From Acidobacteriota bacterium (GTDB taxonomy: Bacteria > Acidobacteriota > Terriglobia > Acidiferrales > UBA7541): a DNA stretch of 64,000 nt. The notes under the pieces are model-generated. The model saw only the letters and a list, made by a program, of their open reading frames with translations. It had not been told where the DNA came from and did no database searches. The stretch spans positions 1 through 64,000 of the forward strand of contig JABCZN010000017.1 in NCBI GenBank assembly GCA_013289665.1. The letters are read 5' to 3'. Position 1 is the stretch's first letter. Every line of letters begins with the position of its first letter. Positions 24,518 through 32,058 of this stretch are shown piece by piece. Position numbers and translations under genes: made by a program.

Positions 24518-24844
24518 AAACTATGGCATAACGTCGCAGTTCAAATCGTTCGCTTTGTCAATAATGATTTCCCCGGTTGGGTGGAGTGCGAACTGGTGGA
24601 TACAGCTGGCCGTCGCCATATCTTAAAAGACAAAGTCCCGATATTCACAGTTGAGGATTTAGACGCTAACAGTAAATACCCGACACAGGGACTTGCTGCA
24701 TGTGAAGTCCTAGAGCGATACCAAAATGAAAAAGGACAGGAACTTGTGCGCGTGAGTACAGTCAAGCCCTACAACATCGAATCCACAGAAGGCTTGTTCG
24801 AGTTCACAGTTTCCGCCAGTCTGGTCACCCCGACTCCGGATTAG
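24518..24844 (+). CDS. Small conserved-looking protein, start apparently broken
   Basis: From a GTG at 24581 the frame gives 87 residues, but it stays open upstream to 24518 and reads NVAVQIVRFVNNDFPGW before that GTG. That segment looks like part of the protein. No ATG, GTG or TTG exists in that extension. An ATG at 24523 is followed after one codon by TAA; removing one base there would join it to the frame as MANVAVQIV. So the gene has either a one-base frameshift, a non-standard start, or a shortened GTG-started product. I recall similar small GWVEC-type proteins but know no function. Confidence 0.5.
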   Translation, partial: KLWHNVAVQIVRFVNNDFPGWVECELVDTAGRRHILKDKVPIFTVEDLDANSKYPTQGLAACEVLERYQNEKGQELVRVSTVKPYNIESTEGLFEFTVSASLVTPTPD

Positions 24845-24866
24845 CGCGGCGATCGGAACGGATTAC

Positions 24867-25805
24867 CTACAATTGGCCGCGCACCAAACCTAGGGCTTGC
24901 TGCCGGATTCTGGCGCCCTGCCCGAACCCGAAGAGCCATTGAATTTGCGTGTCGCGGCGAAACCAGGTTAGCTGCCGTTTGGCGTAGCGGCGCGTCGCTT
25001 GTTGAATCGAGGCTTTGGCTTCATCGAGTTTCATCTCACCGTTGAGCACCGCGCTCAATTCTCGGTAGCCGATGAAATCGAACGGCTTCGCGTCCGCCGG
25101 CAGGCCGCTGGCGAGAAGCCCGCGCACTTCTTCCATCCATCCGGCGGCGAGCATCGCATCGGTTCGCGCATGGATCCGCTGATAGAGAGCTTCGCGCTCC
25201 GGCGATAGTCCTATTTTTATGGGACGCCAGCCGCGCAGCGGATTTCTTCCGGCTCGATGCACCTCGGAAAGCGGCTTCTTCGCCAGTAGACAGACTTCGA
25301 CGGCGCGGATCAGTTTCTGCTCGTCGCCCGGCGCAATCTTTTCCGCCGAAACCGGATCCATCCGCTTCAGGATGCGGTGCAGATGCCCCGGCGGATGTGC
25401 CGCAACGCTGGCCCGCAGCCGTTTGCGCAACTCTTCCGAGCGCGTCGGCGCATTGGCGAGACCTTCTAGCAACGCCCGCAGGTAAAGGCCCGTCCCAACG
25501 GTGAAAATCGGCAGCCGCTTCCGCGCGCGAAGATCTTCGAGCACAGTGATGGCCCGCTCGCGATACCCCCCAGCGGTGGACTCCTCCCGCGGGTCCAGCA
25601 CGTCAATCAGATGATGCGCCACGCCCTCGCGCTCTTCGGCCGCGGGCTTCGCTGTTCCGGCATCAAACCCGCGATAAAGCTGCGTGGAATCACAGGCCAC
25701 CACTTCGCCGCCAAGCTGCTCTGCGAGCCAGACTGCAAGCGCTGATTTTCCCGAAGCGGTTGGCCCAACGATGGCAATGAGTGGAGAATCGGCGTTTGCG
25801 TTCAT
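24867..25805 (-). CDS. miaA: tRNA dimethylallyltransferase
   Basis: The 312-residue enzyme adds a dimethylallyl group to A37 of tRNAs that read UNN codons. It has the P-loop GPTASGKSALAVWLA (14-28), DSTQLYRGFDAGTAKP, HHLIDVLDP and the QQATRRYAKRQLTWFR tRNA-binding helix. It is the last gene of the long fabZ-lpx operon, overlapping a 33-codon frame by 4 bp. The QATRRYAKRQLTWF block and length are typical. Confidence 0.96.
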   Translation of the reverse strand: MNANADSPLIAIVGPTASGKSALAVWLAEQLGGEVVACDSTQLYRGFDAGTAKPAAEEREGVAHHLIDVLDPREESTAGGYRERAITVLEDLRARKRLPIFTVGTGLYLRALLEGLANAPTRSEELRKRLRASVAAHPPGHLHRILKRMDPVSAEKIAPGDEQKLIRAVEVCLLAKKPLSEVHRAGRNPLRGWRPIKIGLSPEREALYQRIHARTDAMLAAGWMEEVRGLLASGLPADAKPFDFIGYRELSAVLNGEMKLDEAKASIQQATRRYAKRQLTWFRRDTQIQWLFGFGQGARIRQQALGLVRGQL

Positions 25806-25903
25806 TTAGGGAAGAGCAGCGGACACGCGCGGAGAATCTGCCCCGCCAGCGCAATCAGCGCCAGCAGCACACCGCCGATCACTTGGTGCCGCGAAAGTTT
25901 CAT
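25802..25903 (-). CDS. 33-residue membrane peptide, coupled to miaA
   Basis: The frame MKLSRHQVIGGVLLALIALA... has one membrane-like helix (about 8-25) and ends RACPLLFPK. Its TGA overlaps the miaA ATG (ATGA), the same coupling used elsewhere in this operon. There is no clear Shine-Dalgarno. It fills most of the gap between the TonB-like gene and miaA. It may be a real small protein or only a leader. Confidence 0.4.
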   Translation of the reverse strand: MKLSRHQVIGGVLLALIALAGQILRACPLLFPK

Positions 25904-25943
25904 TTGGATCTAGTGTGGCACAGCCACTCCCGGCTGTGCATGG

Positions 25944-27272
25944 CTACTGGGTCGGTGGCTGAATGTTGTAATAGTACGTGTACCGCACTTCGATGAACGG
26001 CCCCTTGAACTGCGCCGGCAGCGGGGGGAAGGGATTCGACGCGCGGATCGAGGAAACAGCCGCGCGGTCCAACGGCTCCTTGCCCGACCCATACACCATG
26101 ACCGGTTCAGGGTCCGGAACGCTGCCGTCCCGCATAATCTTGACGTGCAGCGAAACCACGCCCTGCTCGCCGAGACTCACCGACGGCGGCATCACCGCTT
26201 CCCAATTCCCTTTCACGATATAGTAGATTCGCCGGAAATAATCGTTGAAATCGACGCCTTCGGTGTCCGTCAGCATTTCGATCCCGGCGCCGTGACTTCC
26301 CTTTCCTCCGTGGCCACCGCCGCCAGCAGGTCCTTGGCCTCCACCTCGAACCGCCACCGGGGCGTTCGGCTTCGTCCCGCGCGCAGCATCGCGAATCAAA
26401 TCGCCAGCCGAACCGCTCTTCGGCAAAATCAATCCTTTTTCCGGCACCGGCATGTCCGGGGTTTCCAGCTTGGTCGGCGTCTTCGGAAGATCGCCTCTCG
26501 ATGGAGACGGAGTGGGCGGCGGCGGCACCACGGCATTGGTCTGCGGCGTAGGAGCGCTCGGCAAATCCCTCCTCGGCGGCTCCGGCGCCGGCTGCGGCAC
26601 CGGTGGAGGCTCAACGTACGGCGCAACCTTCTTGATCACTCGCGGATCCACTCGCACGGACTCGTGTGGCGCGGGAGCCGGCGAAGGCTTCAGCGATTCC
26701 AACGCGCCAGGAGGCAGCAGCACGGTCATCTGCCGGCGGGCGATATCCTCCTCTTCATTGGTGCGCACGTGCGGCGAGAAAAGTTTTGGTGAAAAAATCA
26801 GCAGCAGCAAAAGCACAATGTGAAAGACCACCGACGCAACCGTGGTGACGCGGTCTTCCGTCGTCGCCTTGCCCCGCCACTCCGGAGGCAAAAAAGCCGC
26901 TTCGCCTGACTGGAAGAGATCCGGCTCCACCAGGTCTTCCGAAATCGGCGGCAGGGGCGAAAACTCCTGCGGCGCGGCCGCGCCAACGGGGATGCTGATC
27001 CGCTCGTCCATCTCCGTCGGTTGCGGCGGCAGATGGGATACCTCTTCCCGCTGCACCGCTTCCACGTTCACATCGCGCGGCACCACCACGCGTGTGGCGA
27101 TGGAATCGAGCGGCAAATTGGTGGGAATGGTGGAGTGCCCGTCAAGGGGCACCAGCGGCATCCCCGAAGGTACCAGCGTGCGTTCATCAAGCGTCGTGGG
27201 GCGCCGGCGCGTCGTCGGAACATCTTCGGCGGGCAAACGCGCACCGACAGGGACTAGGGTCCTGGGAATCAT
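25944..27272 (-). CDS. TonB-family energy transducer-like protein
   Basis: The 442-residue protein has a 150-residue N-terminal cytoplasmic region with repeated LVPxG/IPxG turns. One membrane helix (about 150-170) follows, then a long Pro-rich periplasmic stretch and a Gly/His-rich hinge. A C-terminal TonB-like domain closes it, with YYIVKGNWEAVMPP, LHVKIMRDGSVPD and AVSSIRASNPFPPLP. TonB proteins transmit proton-motive force to outer-membrane receptors; TolA-like roles are also possible. The long cytoplasmic part is unusual. It overlaps the oxidoreductase gene by 4 bp. Confidence 0.75.
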   Translation of the reverse strand: MIPRTLVPVGARLPAEDVPTTRRRPTTLDERTLVPSGMPLVPLDGHSTIPTNLPLDSIATRVVVPRDVNVEAVQREEVSHLPPQPTEMDERISIPVGAAAPQEFSPLPPISEDLVEPDLFQSGEAAFLPPEWRGKATTEDRVTTVASVVFHIVLLLLLIFSPKLFSPHVRTNEEEDIARRQMTVLLPPGALESLKPSPAPAPHESVRVDPRVIKKVAPYVEPPPVPQPAPEPPRRDLPSAPTPQTNAVVPPPPTPSPSRGDLPKTPTKLETPDMPVPEKGLILPKSGSAGDLIRDAARGTKPNAPVAVRGGGQGPAGGGGHGGKGSHGAGIEMLTDTEGVDFNDYFRRIYYIVKGNWEAVMPPSVSLGEQGVVSLHVKIMRDGSVPDPEPVMVYGSGKEPLDRAAVSSIRASNPFPPLPAQFKGPFIEVRYTYYYNIQPPTQ

Positions 27273-28309
27273 TGGCTCGCTTTATCCGGGTAGCTCTTGG
27301 CTGCTGGCCCTTTGGTTACTGGCCCCTTGGCATCTGGTTGGACGCGCTCATCATGCTCTCGGATGCTTTGCATGACCCAGCCTGCCAATTCCAGCGCCGC
27401 CCGCCCGGCTACCCCGTCTGTCTTCGGGGCGACCCGGGTGCAAACCGCCGCGGCGAAGGCTTCCAGCTCCGCGCGCAAGGGTTCCACGGCCGGAGCCGCC
27501 AGCTTCTCAAATCCAAATTCGGGCTGCGGCCCGGGGTTTTTCACCCCGACACGAAGCGCGTCGCGCCGCGCATAGTCGAGCGAAATATATTCGTGGTGCT
27601 GAAAAAATCGCATCTTGCGCACACGCTCCGTGGAAACCCGGCTGGCGGTGACATTCGCCACCGCGCCGCCCGCAAATTCGAGCCGTGCGTGGGCAATGTC
27701 CACCTTGTCTGTCAGCACCGGGATGCCCACCGCTTTCACTTCCGTCACCGGCTCTTTCACCAGCGCCAGCAGAATGTCCAGATCGTGAATCATCAGGTCG
27801 TAAATCACTTCCACGTCCAAGCTGCGCGGCGTGAAAACGCCCAGCCTGTGGACTTCAAAAAAAAGCGGCCGGTTCAGGATCGGCTCGACGGCAATTACCG
27901 CCGGGTTGAACCGCTCCACGTGCCCCACCTGCAGGACGCGTTGGTGACGGCGTGCCGCTTCAAGCAGCGAATCCGCTTCCGTCAGCGAAGCCGCCATCGG
28001 CTTCTCCACCAGAACGTCAATCCCCATCGCCATCAGCCGGCAACCGACTTCGGCATGCGACACCGTAGGCACGGCGACACTGGCCGCGTCCACTGCGCCC
28101 TGCAACTCCCGAACACCTTTGAACGCCCGAATCCCGAACTCTTGCGCGATCGCATCGGCGCGGTGCGCGTTCTGATCCACCACGCCCACTAGCTCCACGT
28201 TATCCATTTCGCGGTATACGCGCGCGTGATTGCGCCCGAATTCGCCAGCGCCCACAACGCATACACGAATCTTGTCGTGCCCCCCGGCCACACCTCCGCG
28301 CTCGCTCAT
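27269..28309 (-). CDS. Gfo/Idh/MocA family oxidoreductase in the lipid A operon
   Basis: The 346-residue protein has an N-terminal Rossmann domain (VCVVGAGEFGRNHARVY, 16-32), the family EKP motif in VLVEKPMA, and HDLDILLAL in the substrate domain. Position between lpxI and the TonB-like gene, with 4-bp overlaps on both sides, suggests a sugar-nucleotide substrate. GnnA, which oxidises UDP-GlcNAc at C3 for 3-amino lipid A, belongs to this family. No GnnB-type aminotransferase is visible in the window. Substrate is therefore inferred, not shown. Confidence 0.8.
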   Translation of the reverse strand: MSERGGVAGGHDKIRVCVVGAGEFGRNHARVYREMDNVELVGVVDQNAHRADAIAQEFGIRAFKGVRELQGAVDAASVAVPTVSHAEVGCRLMAMGIDVLVEKPMAASLTEADSLLEAARRHQRVLQVGHVERFNPAVIAVEPILNRPLFFEVHRLGVFTPRSLDVEVIYDLMIHDLDILLALVKEPVTEVKAVGIPVLTDKVDIAHARLEFAGGAVANVTASRVSTERVRKMRFFQHHEYISLDYARRDALRVGVKNPGPQPEFGFEKLAAPAVEPLRAELEAFAAAVCTRVAPKTDGVAGRAALELAGWVMQSIREHDERVQPDAKGPVTKGPAAKSYPDKASQ

Positions 28310-29175
28310 TCCTTGTTCATTCCCCGAATATCCCCGGCGGGTTCCGCAGACGGAAAGGCCTGAATGGAGATTCCGGATTCGTCGGCCATGGCAATCAGTT
28401 TTTCCCTGTCAAAGAGGAGCGTGCGGTTTGCGTCTATGGCCAGCGCCGTCGCCCCGGCCATCTTCATGGATTCGACGGTGGGCAAACCGACCACGGGTAC
28501 ATCGAAACGCATGTCCTGCCTGGGTTTACCGACCTTTACGACCACCAAGGGCCGGCCATTGGCGAAGCGTGCGGCGCGCGCAATCGTTTCGTCGGTGCCC
28601 TCCATCGCTTCGACGGCCACGCAGGCGCAGTCGGCCACGACCACAGTCTGACCGATGTCTTTCGCCGCAATGTGGCGGGCAATTCCCAAACCATATACGA
28701 TGTTGGCTGTTTCTTTTTCGTTGGGAGCCCGCCGCGTCAGCACGCCCGCTTCCGGCAGCAGCGGCTTCAGAAACATCGTCGAATCCACCAGTTGAATGCC
28801 TTCCTCCTCAAGAACCTTGGCCACCGCGCCGATCAGCGAATCCGTGTTTTTTCTCGGCAAGGAAAACAGCAGCTTGGCCAGCTTCCAGTCCGGGCGAATC
28901 GAACTGAATATCTTGTTGTGCTTCACCTGCCCGGCCATCACTGCGCGCTTCACGCCTTCGCTTTGCATCAATTCGATTGCCTTGCTGAGTTCCCCGAGGC
29001 TCACCCAGTGCAGCCGTTTCGCGATTTTCTCCAGCTCCGGCGAAGCTTCTTCTTTCAGCGCGATCACCGCCATTTCGATGCCCTGGCTGCGCGCGCCCTC
29101 CAGGACCAGGAACGGAAATCGGCCGTTCCCTGCAATCAGGCCCCAGCCGGTGGTGCTTGGCATTGTCTCTGGCAT
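28306..29175 (-). CDS. lpxI: UDP-2,3-diacylglucosamine pyrophosphatase LpxI
   Basis: The 289-residue protein belongs to the LpxI (DUF1009) family that hydrolyses UDP-2,3-diacylglucosamine to lipid X where LpxH is absent. It has the family start GLIAGNGRFPFLVLEGARSQ, GQVKHNKIFS and the C-terminal VVGLPTVESMKMAGATALAI. It follows lpxA after 16 bp and overlaps the Gfo/Idh gene by 4 bp. Confidence 0.93.
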   Translation of the reverse strand: MPETMPSTTGWGLIAGNGRFPFLVLEGARSQGIEMAVIALKEEASPELEKIAKRLHWVSLGELSKAIELMQSEGVKRAVMAGQVKHNKIFSSIRPDWKLAKLLFSLPRKNTDSLIGAVAKVLEEEGIQLVDSTMFLKPLLPEAGVLTRRAPNEKETANIVYGLGIARHIAAKDIGQTVVVADCACVAVEAMEGTDETIARAARFANGRPLVVVKVGKPRQDMRFDVPVVGLPTVESMKMAGATALAIDANRTLLFDREKLIAMADESGISIQAFPSAEPAGDIRGMNKE

Positions 29176-29191
29176 GAAATTCCGGTCAGCT

Positions 29192-29980
29192 TTACTTCAC
29201 GATGCCGCGTTCGGCCTTTTCCACGAACTCCACCAACTCCTTCACCTCGGCAGAATCCGCCATGCTTTTTCGAATCTCATCGAGCGCCTGTGAAGTGTTT
29301 TTCTTCGAGCGTGTCAGGACACGAAACGCTTTCTGCAGCGCCTTGATGCGCTCCCCGGAAAATCCCTTGCGCTCCAGACCGATGGTGTTCGGCCCAAAGC
29401 ACCGGGTTTTCCGCTCCGTGACGATCAGCGAAAACGGCGGCACATCCTGGGTAATCACCGTGGCCGCGCCGATATACGCGTAGCGCCCCAGCCGGCAAAA
29501 CTGGTGCACCGGGGAAAACGCGCCCAGGGTGACGAAATCCTCGACAGTCACGTGTCCCGCAAGCGTCGCGCCATTTACAAACAGCGTGTGGCTGCTGATC
29601 TGGCAGTCATGGCCGACGTGCGAGTACGCGAGAAAAAAATTTTCGTCGCCGATCCGCGTGACCCCGCCGCCCTTCACGGTCCCCCGGCTGACGGTCACAT
29701 GCTCGCGAAAAATGTTCGCGTCCCCCACCTGCAGCTCGACGCGCTCGCCACGGAAAGTGTAGTCCTGCGGATCGCCGCCAATCACGCAAAAGGGGTGAAA
29801 CACATTGTTGGCGCCGAATTTCGAAGGGCCGCGTACCACGGCGTGCTCGTGCAGCACGCATCCGTCGCCCAGCTCAACTTCCGCGCCGACCACCGCATAG
29901 GCGCCAATCTGCACGCCCGTGCCCAGCTTCGCTTCCTGTGAAACGATCGCCGACGGATGAATATTTGTGCCAATGCCCAT
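29192..29980 (-). CDS. lpxA: UDP-N-acetylglucosamine O-acyltransferase
   Basis: The 262-residue left-handed beta helix has many hexapeptide repeats, the catalytic His in AYSHVGHDCQISSH, FVTLGAFSPVHQFC, and a C-terminal helical domain. It performs the first step of lipid A synthesis. Some LpxA enzymes prefer the 3-amino sugar made by GnnAB, which matters given the neighbouring oxidoreductase. Its start codon directly follows the fabZ stop. Confidence 0.95.
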   Translation of the reverse strand: MGIGTNIHPSAIVSQEAKLGTGVQIGAYAVVGAEVELGDGCVLHEHAVVRGPSKFGANNVFHPFCVIGGDPQDYTFRGERVELQVGDANIFREHVTVSRGTVKGGGVTRIGDENFFLAYSHVGHDCQISSHTLFVNGATLAGHVTVEDFVTLGAFSPVHQFCRLGRYAYIGAATVITQDVPPFSLIVTERKTRCFGPNTIGLERKGFSGERIKALQKAFRVLTRSKKNTSQALDEIRKSMADSAEVKELVEFVEKAERGIVK

Positions 29981-30460
29981 TTACGCGCTTGCGGGCTCTT
30001 CCCGGTCGGCCATCACGCAGAGCATCTTCGCTTCCGTCGCCAGGCTTCCGTCAACGAACGCCTTCGCTTCGATCTTGCACAGGTCGCCCTTCCACGTGAC
30101 GATGTTCACCTCGATGCGCAACTGGTCTCCGGGCACCACCGGCCGCCGGAATTTCACGTCGCTCATCGAAGCCAGGTACAGCAGTTTTTTCTCGCGGTCC
30201 GGAATTTCCTGCAGCAGCAGCAATCCTCCGGCCTGGGCCATGGATTCCAGAATCAGCACGCCCGGCATCACCGGCTTGCCCGGAAAATGCCCCTGAAAAA
30301 ATCCTTCATTGATCGTGACGCTCTTGATCGCCACGATGCGCTTGAAGCGCTCCATCTCGACGACTTTATCGATCAACAGAAACGGATACCGGTGCGGCAA
30401 GAATTTCTGGATCTCGTTGATGTCGAGTTGCGTTCCCACTTGTGTGTCGCTCATAGCCAA
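29981..30460 (-). CDS. fabZ: 3-hydroxyacyl-ACP dehydratase
   Basis: The 159-residue hot-dog-fold enzyme dehydrates 3-hydroxyacyl-ACP. It has LPHRYPFLLIDKV, catalytic His58 in GFFQGHFP and Glu72 in VLILESMAQ. Two starts compete: a TTG at 30460, eight bases after GGGAG, and the ATG at 30454, fourteen bases after. A TATAAT box lies 34 bp upstream. It leads the lipid A operon. Confidence 0.96.
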   Translation of the reverse strand: MAMSDTQVGTQLDINEIQKFLPHRYPFLLIDKVVEMERFKRIVAIKSVTINEGFFQGHFPGKPVMPGVLILESMAQAGGLLLLQEIPDREKKLLYLASMSDVKFRRPVVPGDQLRIEVNIVTWKGDLCKIEAKAFVDGSLATEAKMLCVMADREEPASA

Positions 30461-30494
30461 AGAATAGGCTCCCTCCCGTTCCTTCGCAAACCTC

Positions 30495-30500
30495 TTATTA
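30495..30500 (-). promoter_or_regulatory. Candidate -10 box of the fabZ-lpx operon
   Basis: A perfect TATAAT on the minus strand lies 34 bp before the fabZ start. The -35 region is poor (GCTGTC at 18 bp). Confidence 0.5.
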
Positions 30501-30607
30501 TAGGGGTTTTCGCCCTTCCGGACAGCTTAACATTTTGCCGGCCACGGGCCTCGGCCGGCAGCGCCCAGCTCATCCGGCCTCGCCGGGCGTGCTACCATGC
30601 CTTTTCG

Positions 30608-31753
30608 ATGACCCCGCTTCCCTTCATTCCCTACTTGCGCAAACGGTTGCCGCAGATGCTTGAGACACTGCGCGAACTGACATTGCTTGAATCTCCAAGC
30701 CTCGAGAAGGAGCCAGCGGATCGTTGCTGCGAATTCCTGGCGGAAAGGTGGTTGCGCCACGGCGCGATCGCGCAAATCGTCCGGCAGAAACATCGCGGCG
30801 ATCAACTCCGCGTCGTCTGGAAGCCTCCGGAGGGGCGCGCCAAATCGCAACTTCTGGTGCTCGGTCACTACGACACCGTCTACCCCACCGGCACTCTGGC
30901 CAAGATGCCCTTTCGCATATCAGCCGGCAAAGGGTACGGTCCCGGCACCTTCGACATGAAAGCAGGGATCGTTCAAGCGCTTTTCGCCCTCGAAGCCATC
31001 CGCGAATTGCAGGCGCCGGTCGAGAAACGCTTGGTCTTTCTGTGGACCTCCGACGAAGAAATCGGCAGCGAATCTTCCCGCAAATTGATTGAAGAAGAAG
31101 CCAGGCGCAGCGACGCCGTTTTCGTGCTGGAGCCGTCGCTCGGCCCGCGCGGCCTGCTGAAAACGTCCCGCAAGGGCGTTGGCGAAGCGCAACTCATCGT
31201 CCACGGCCGCGCTTCCCACGCCGGCCTCGCCCCCGAAAAAGGAATCAACGCCGTCCACGAACTCGCCGCGCAAATCAGCCGCCTCGAAAAGTGGAACGAC
31301 CTCCGCCGCGGCGTCACGATCAACGCCGACATCGTTTCCGGCGGCTCGCGTGCCAACGTCATCGCCGACCGCGCCCAAGCCACGCTCGATCTCCGGGCTT
31401 GGCGCCATGCCGACATGCGGACCCTTGAAAAGCGCCTCCACTCCCTGAAGCCTCTACATCGCGGCGCAAAACTCGAAATTCGCGGCGGCTTCGATCGCCC
31501 GCCGCTCGAGCGCAAGCACAGCGCCGCCCTTTTCGCCCGCGCCAAAGCCATCGCCCGTGAACAAGGCTTCCCCTTGGGAGAAGCCGCAGCCGGCGGCGGC
31601 TCTGACGGCAACTTTACCGCCGCCCTCGGTATCCCCACGCTAGACGGCCTCGGCGCCATCGGCGACGGCGCCCACGCCACCTACGAACACGTCCAGATCA
31701 ACGCCATGCCCCAGCGCGCCGCCCTCCTCGCCGGCCTTTTGTGCTCGTGTTGA
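30608..31753 (+). CDS. M20 family metallopeptidase (carboxypeptidase G2-like)
   Basis: The 381-residue protein has the zinc-binding motifs of M20: LGHYDTVYPTG, GTFDMKAG, SDEEIGSESS, and the C-terminal HATYEHV. A dimerisation domain lies between (GRASHAGLAPEKGINA). The resemblance is closest to glutamate carboxypeptidase/CPG2 types. No signal peptide is seen, so it is probably cytosolic. An upstream in-frame extension to 29957 lies over fabZ and is rejected. Confidence 0.88.
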   Translation: MTPLPFIPYLRKRLPQMLETLRELTLLESPSLEKEPADRCCEFLAERWLRHGAIAQIVRQKHRGDQLRVVWKPPEGRAKSQLLVLGHYDTVYPTGTLAKMPFRISAGKGYGPGTFDMKAGIVQALFALEAIRELQAPVEKRLVFLWTSDEEIGSESSRKLIEEEARRSDAVFVLEPSLGPRGLLKTSRKGVGEAQLIVHGRASHAGLAPEKGINAVHELAAQISRLEKWNDLRRGVTINADIVSGGSRANVIADRAQATLDLRAWRHADMRTLEKRLHSLKPLHRGAKLEIRGGFDRPPLERKHSAALFARAKAIAREQGFPLGEAAAGGGSDGNFTAALGIPTLDGLGAIGDGAHATYEHVQINAMPQRAALLAGLLCSC

Positions 31754-32058
31754 AATCCCTTGCGATAGTCAGCGCACCAGGCTGTACCGTTTGGTCTTGA
31801 GTTCGAGTATTCCGGAGGCGATCACAGCTTGATCATCCCCGTGAATTTCCCCGCCAAAGCTGCTGGGCCGGGGCGGAAAACCTCGCGACAGGCCTTGAAG
31901 GATGCGCAGGCAGAGTCGGATCGGGGCCTGATTGAATATCCGCTTGAGCTGCTCAATCGCACCTCGATGAGAAATGAAACGCATCAAAAGGGCGTTTGCT
32001 CGGGGCAGAGTCCAACAGCTGAGCGCGCTAGGATTTGGAGGGCATGTCGTCTAGCGTT
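31754..32058. other. Gap between two genes, weak ORF only
   Basis: A 72-codon frame on the minus strand (31769-31987) begins MMRFISHRGAIEQL and ends KTKRYSLVR. It has no recognised family and no convincing ribosome site. A plus-strand frame overlaps it. I take the stretch as non-coding or as a decayed gene. Confidence 0.35.

Noticed and set aside
29957..30607. N-terminal extension of the M20 peptidase frame
   Set aside because: It is antisense to fabZ; homology starts at the ATG at 30608.
31769..31987. 72-codon minus-strand frame
   Set aside because: No recognised family and no ribosome site.
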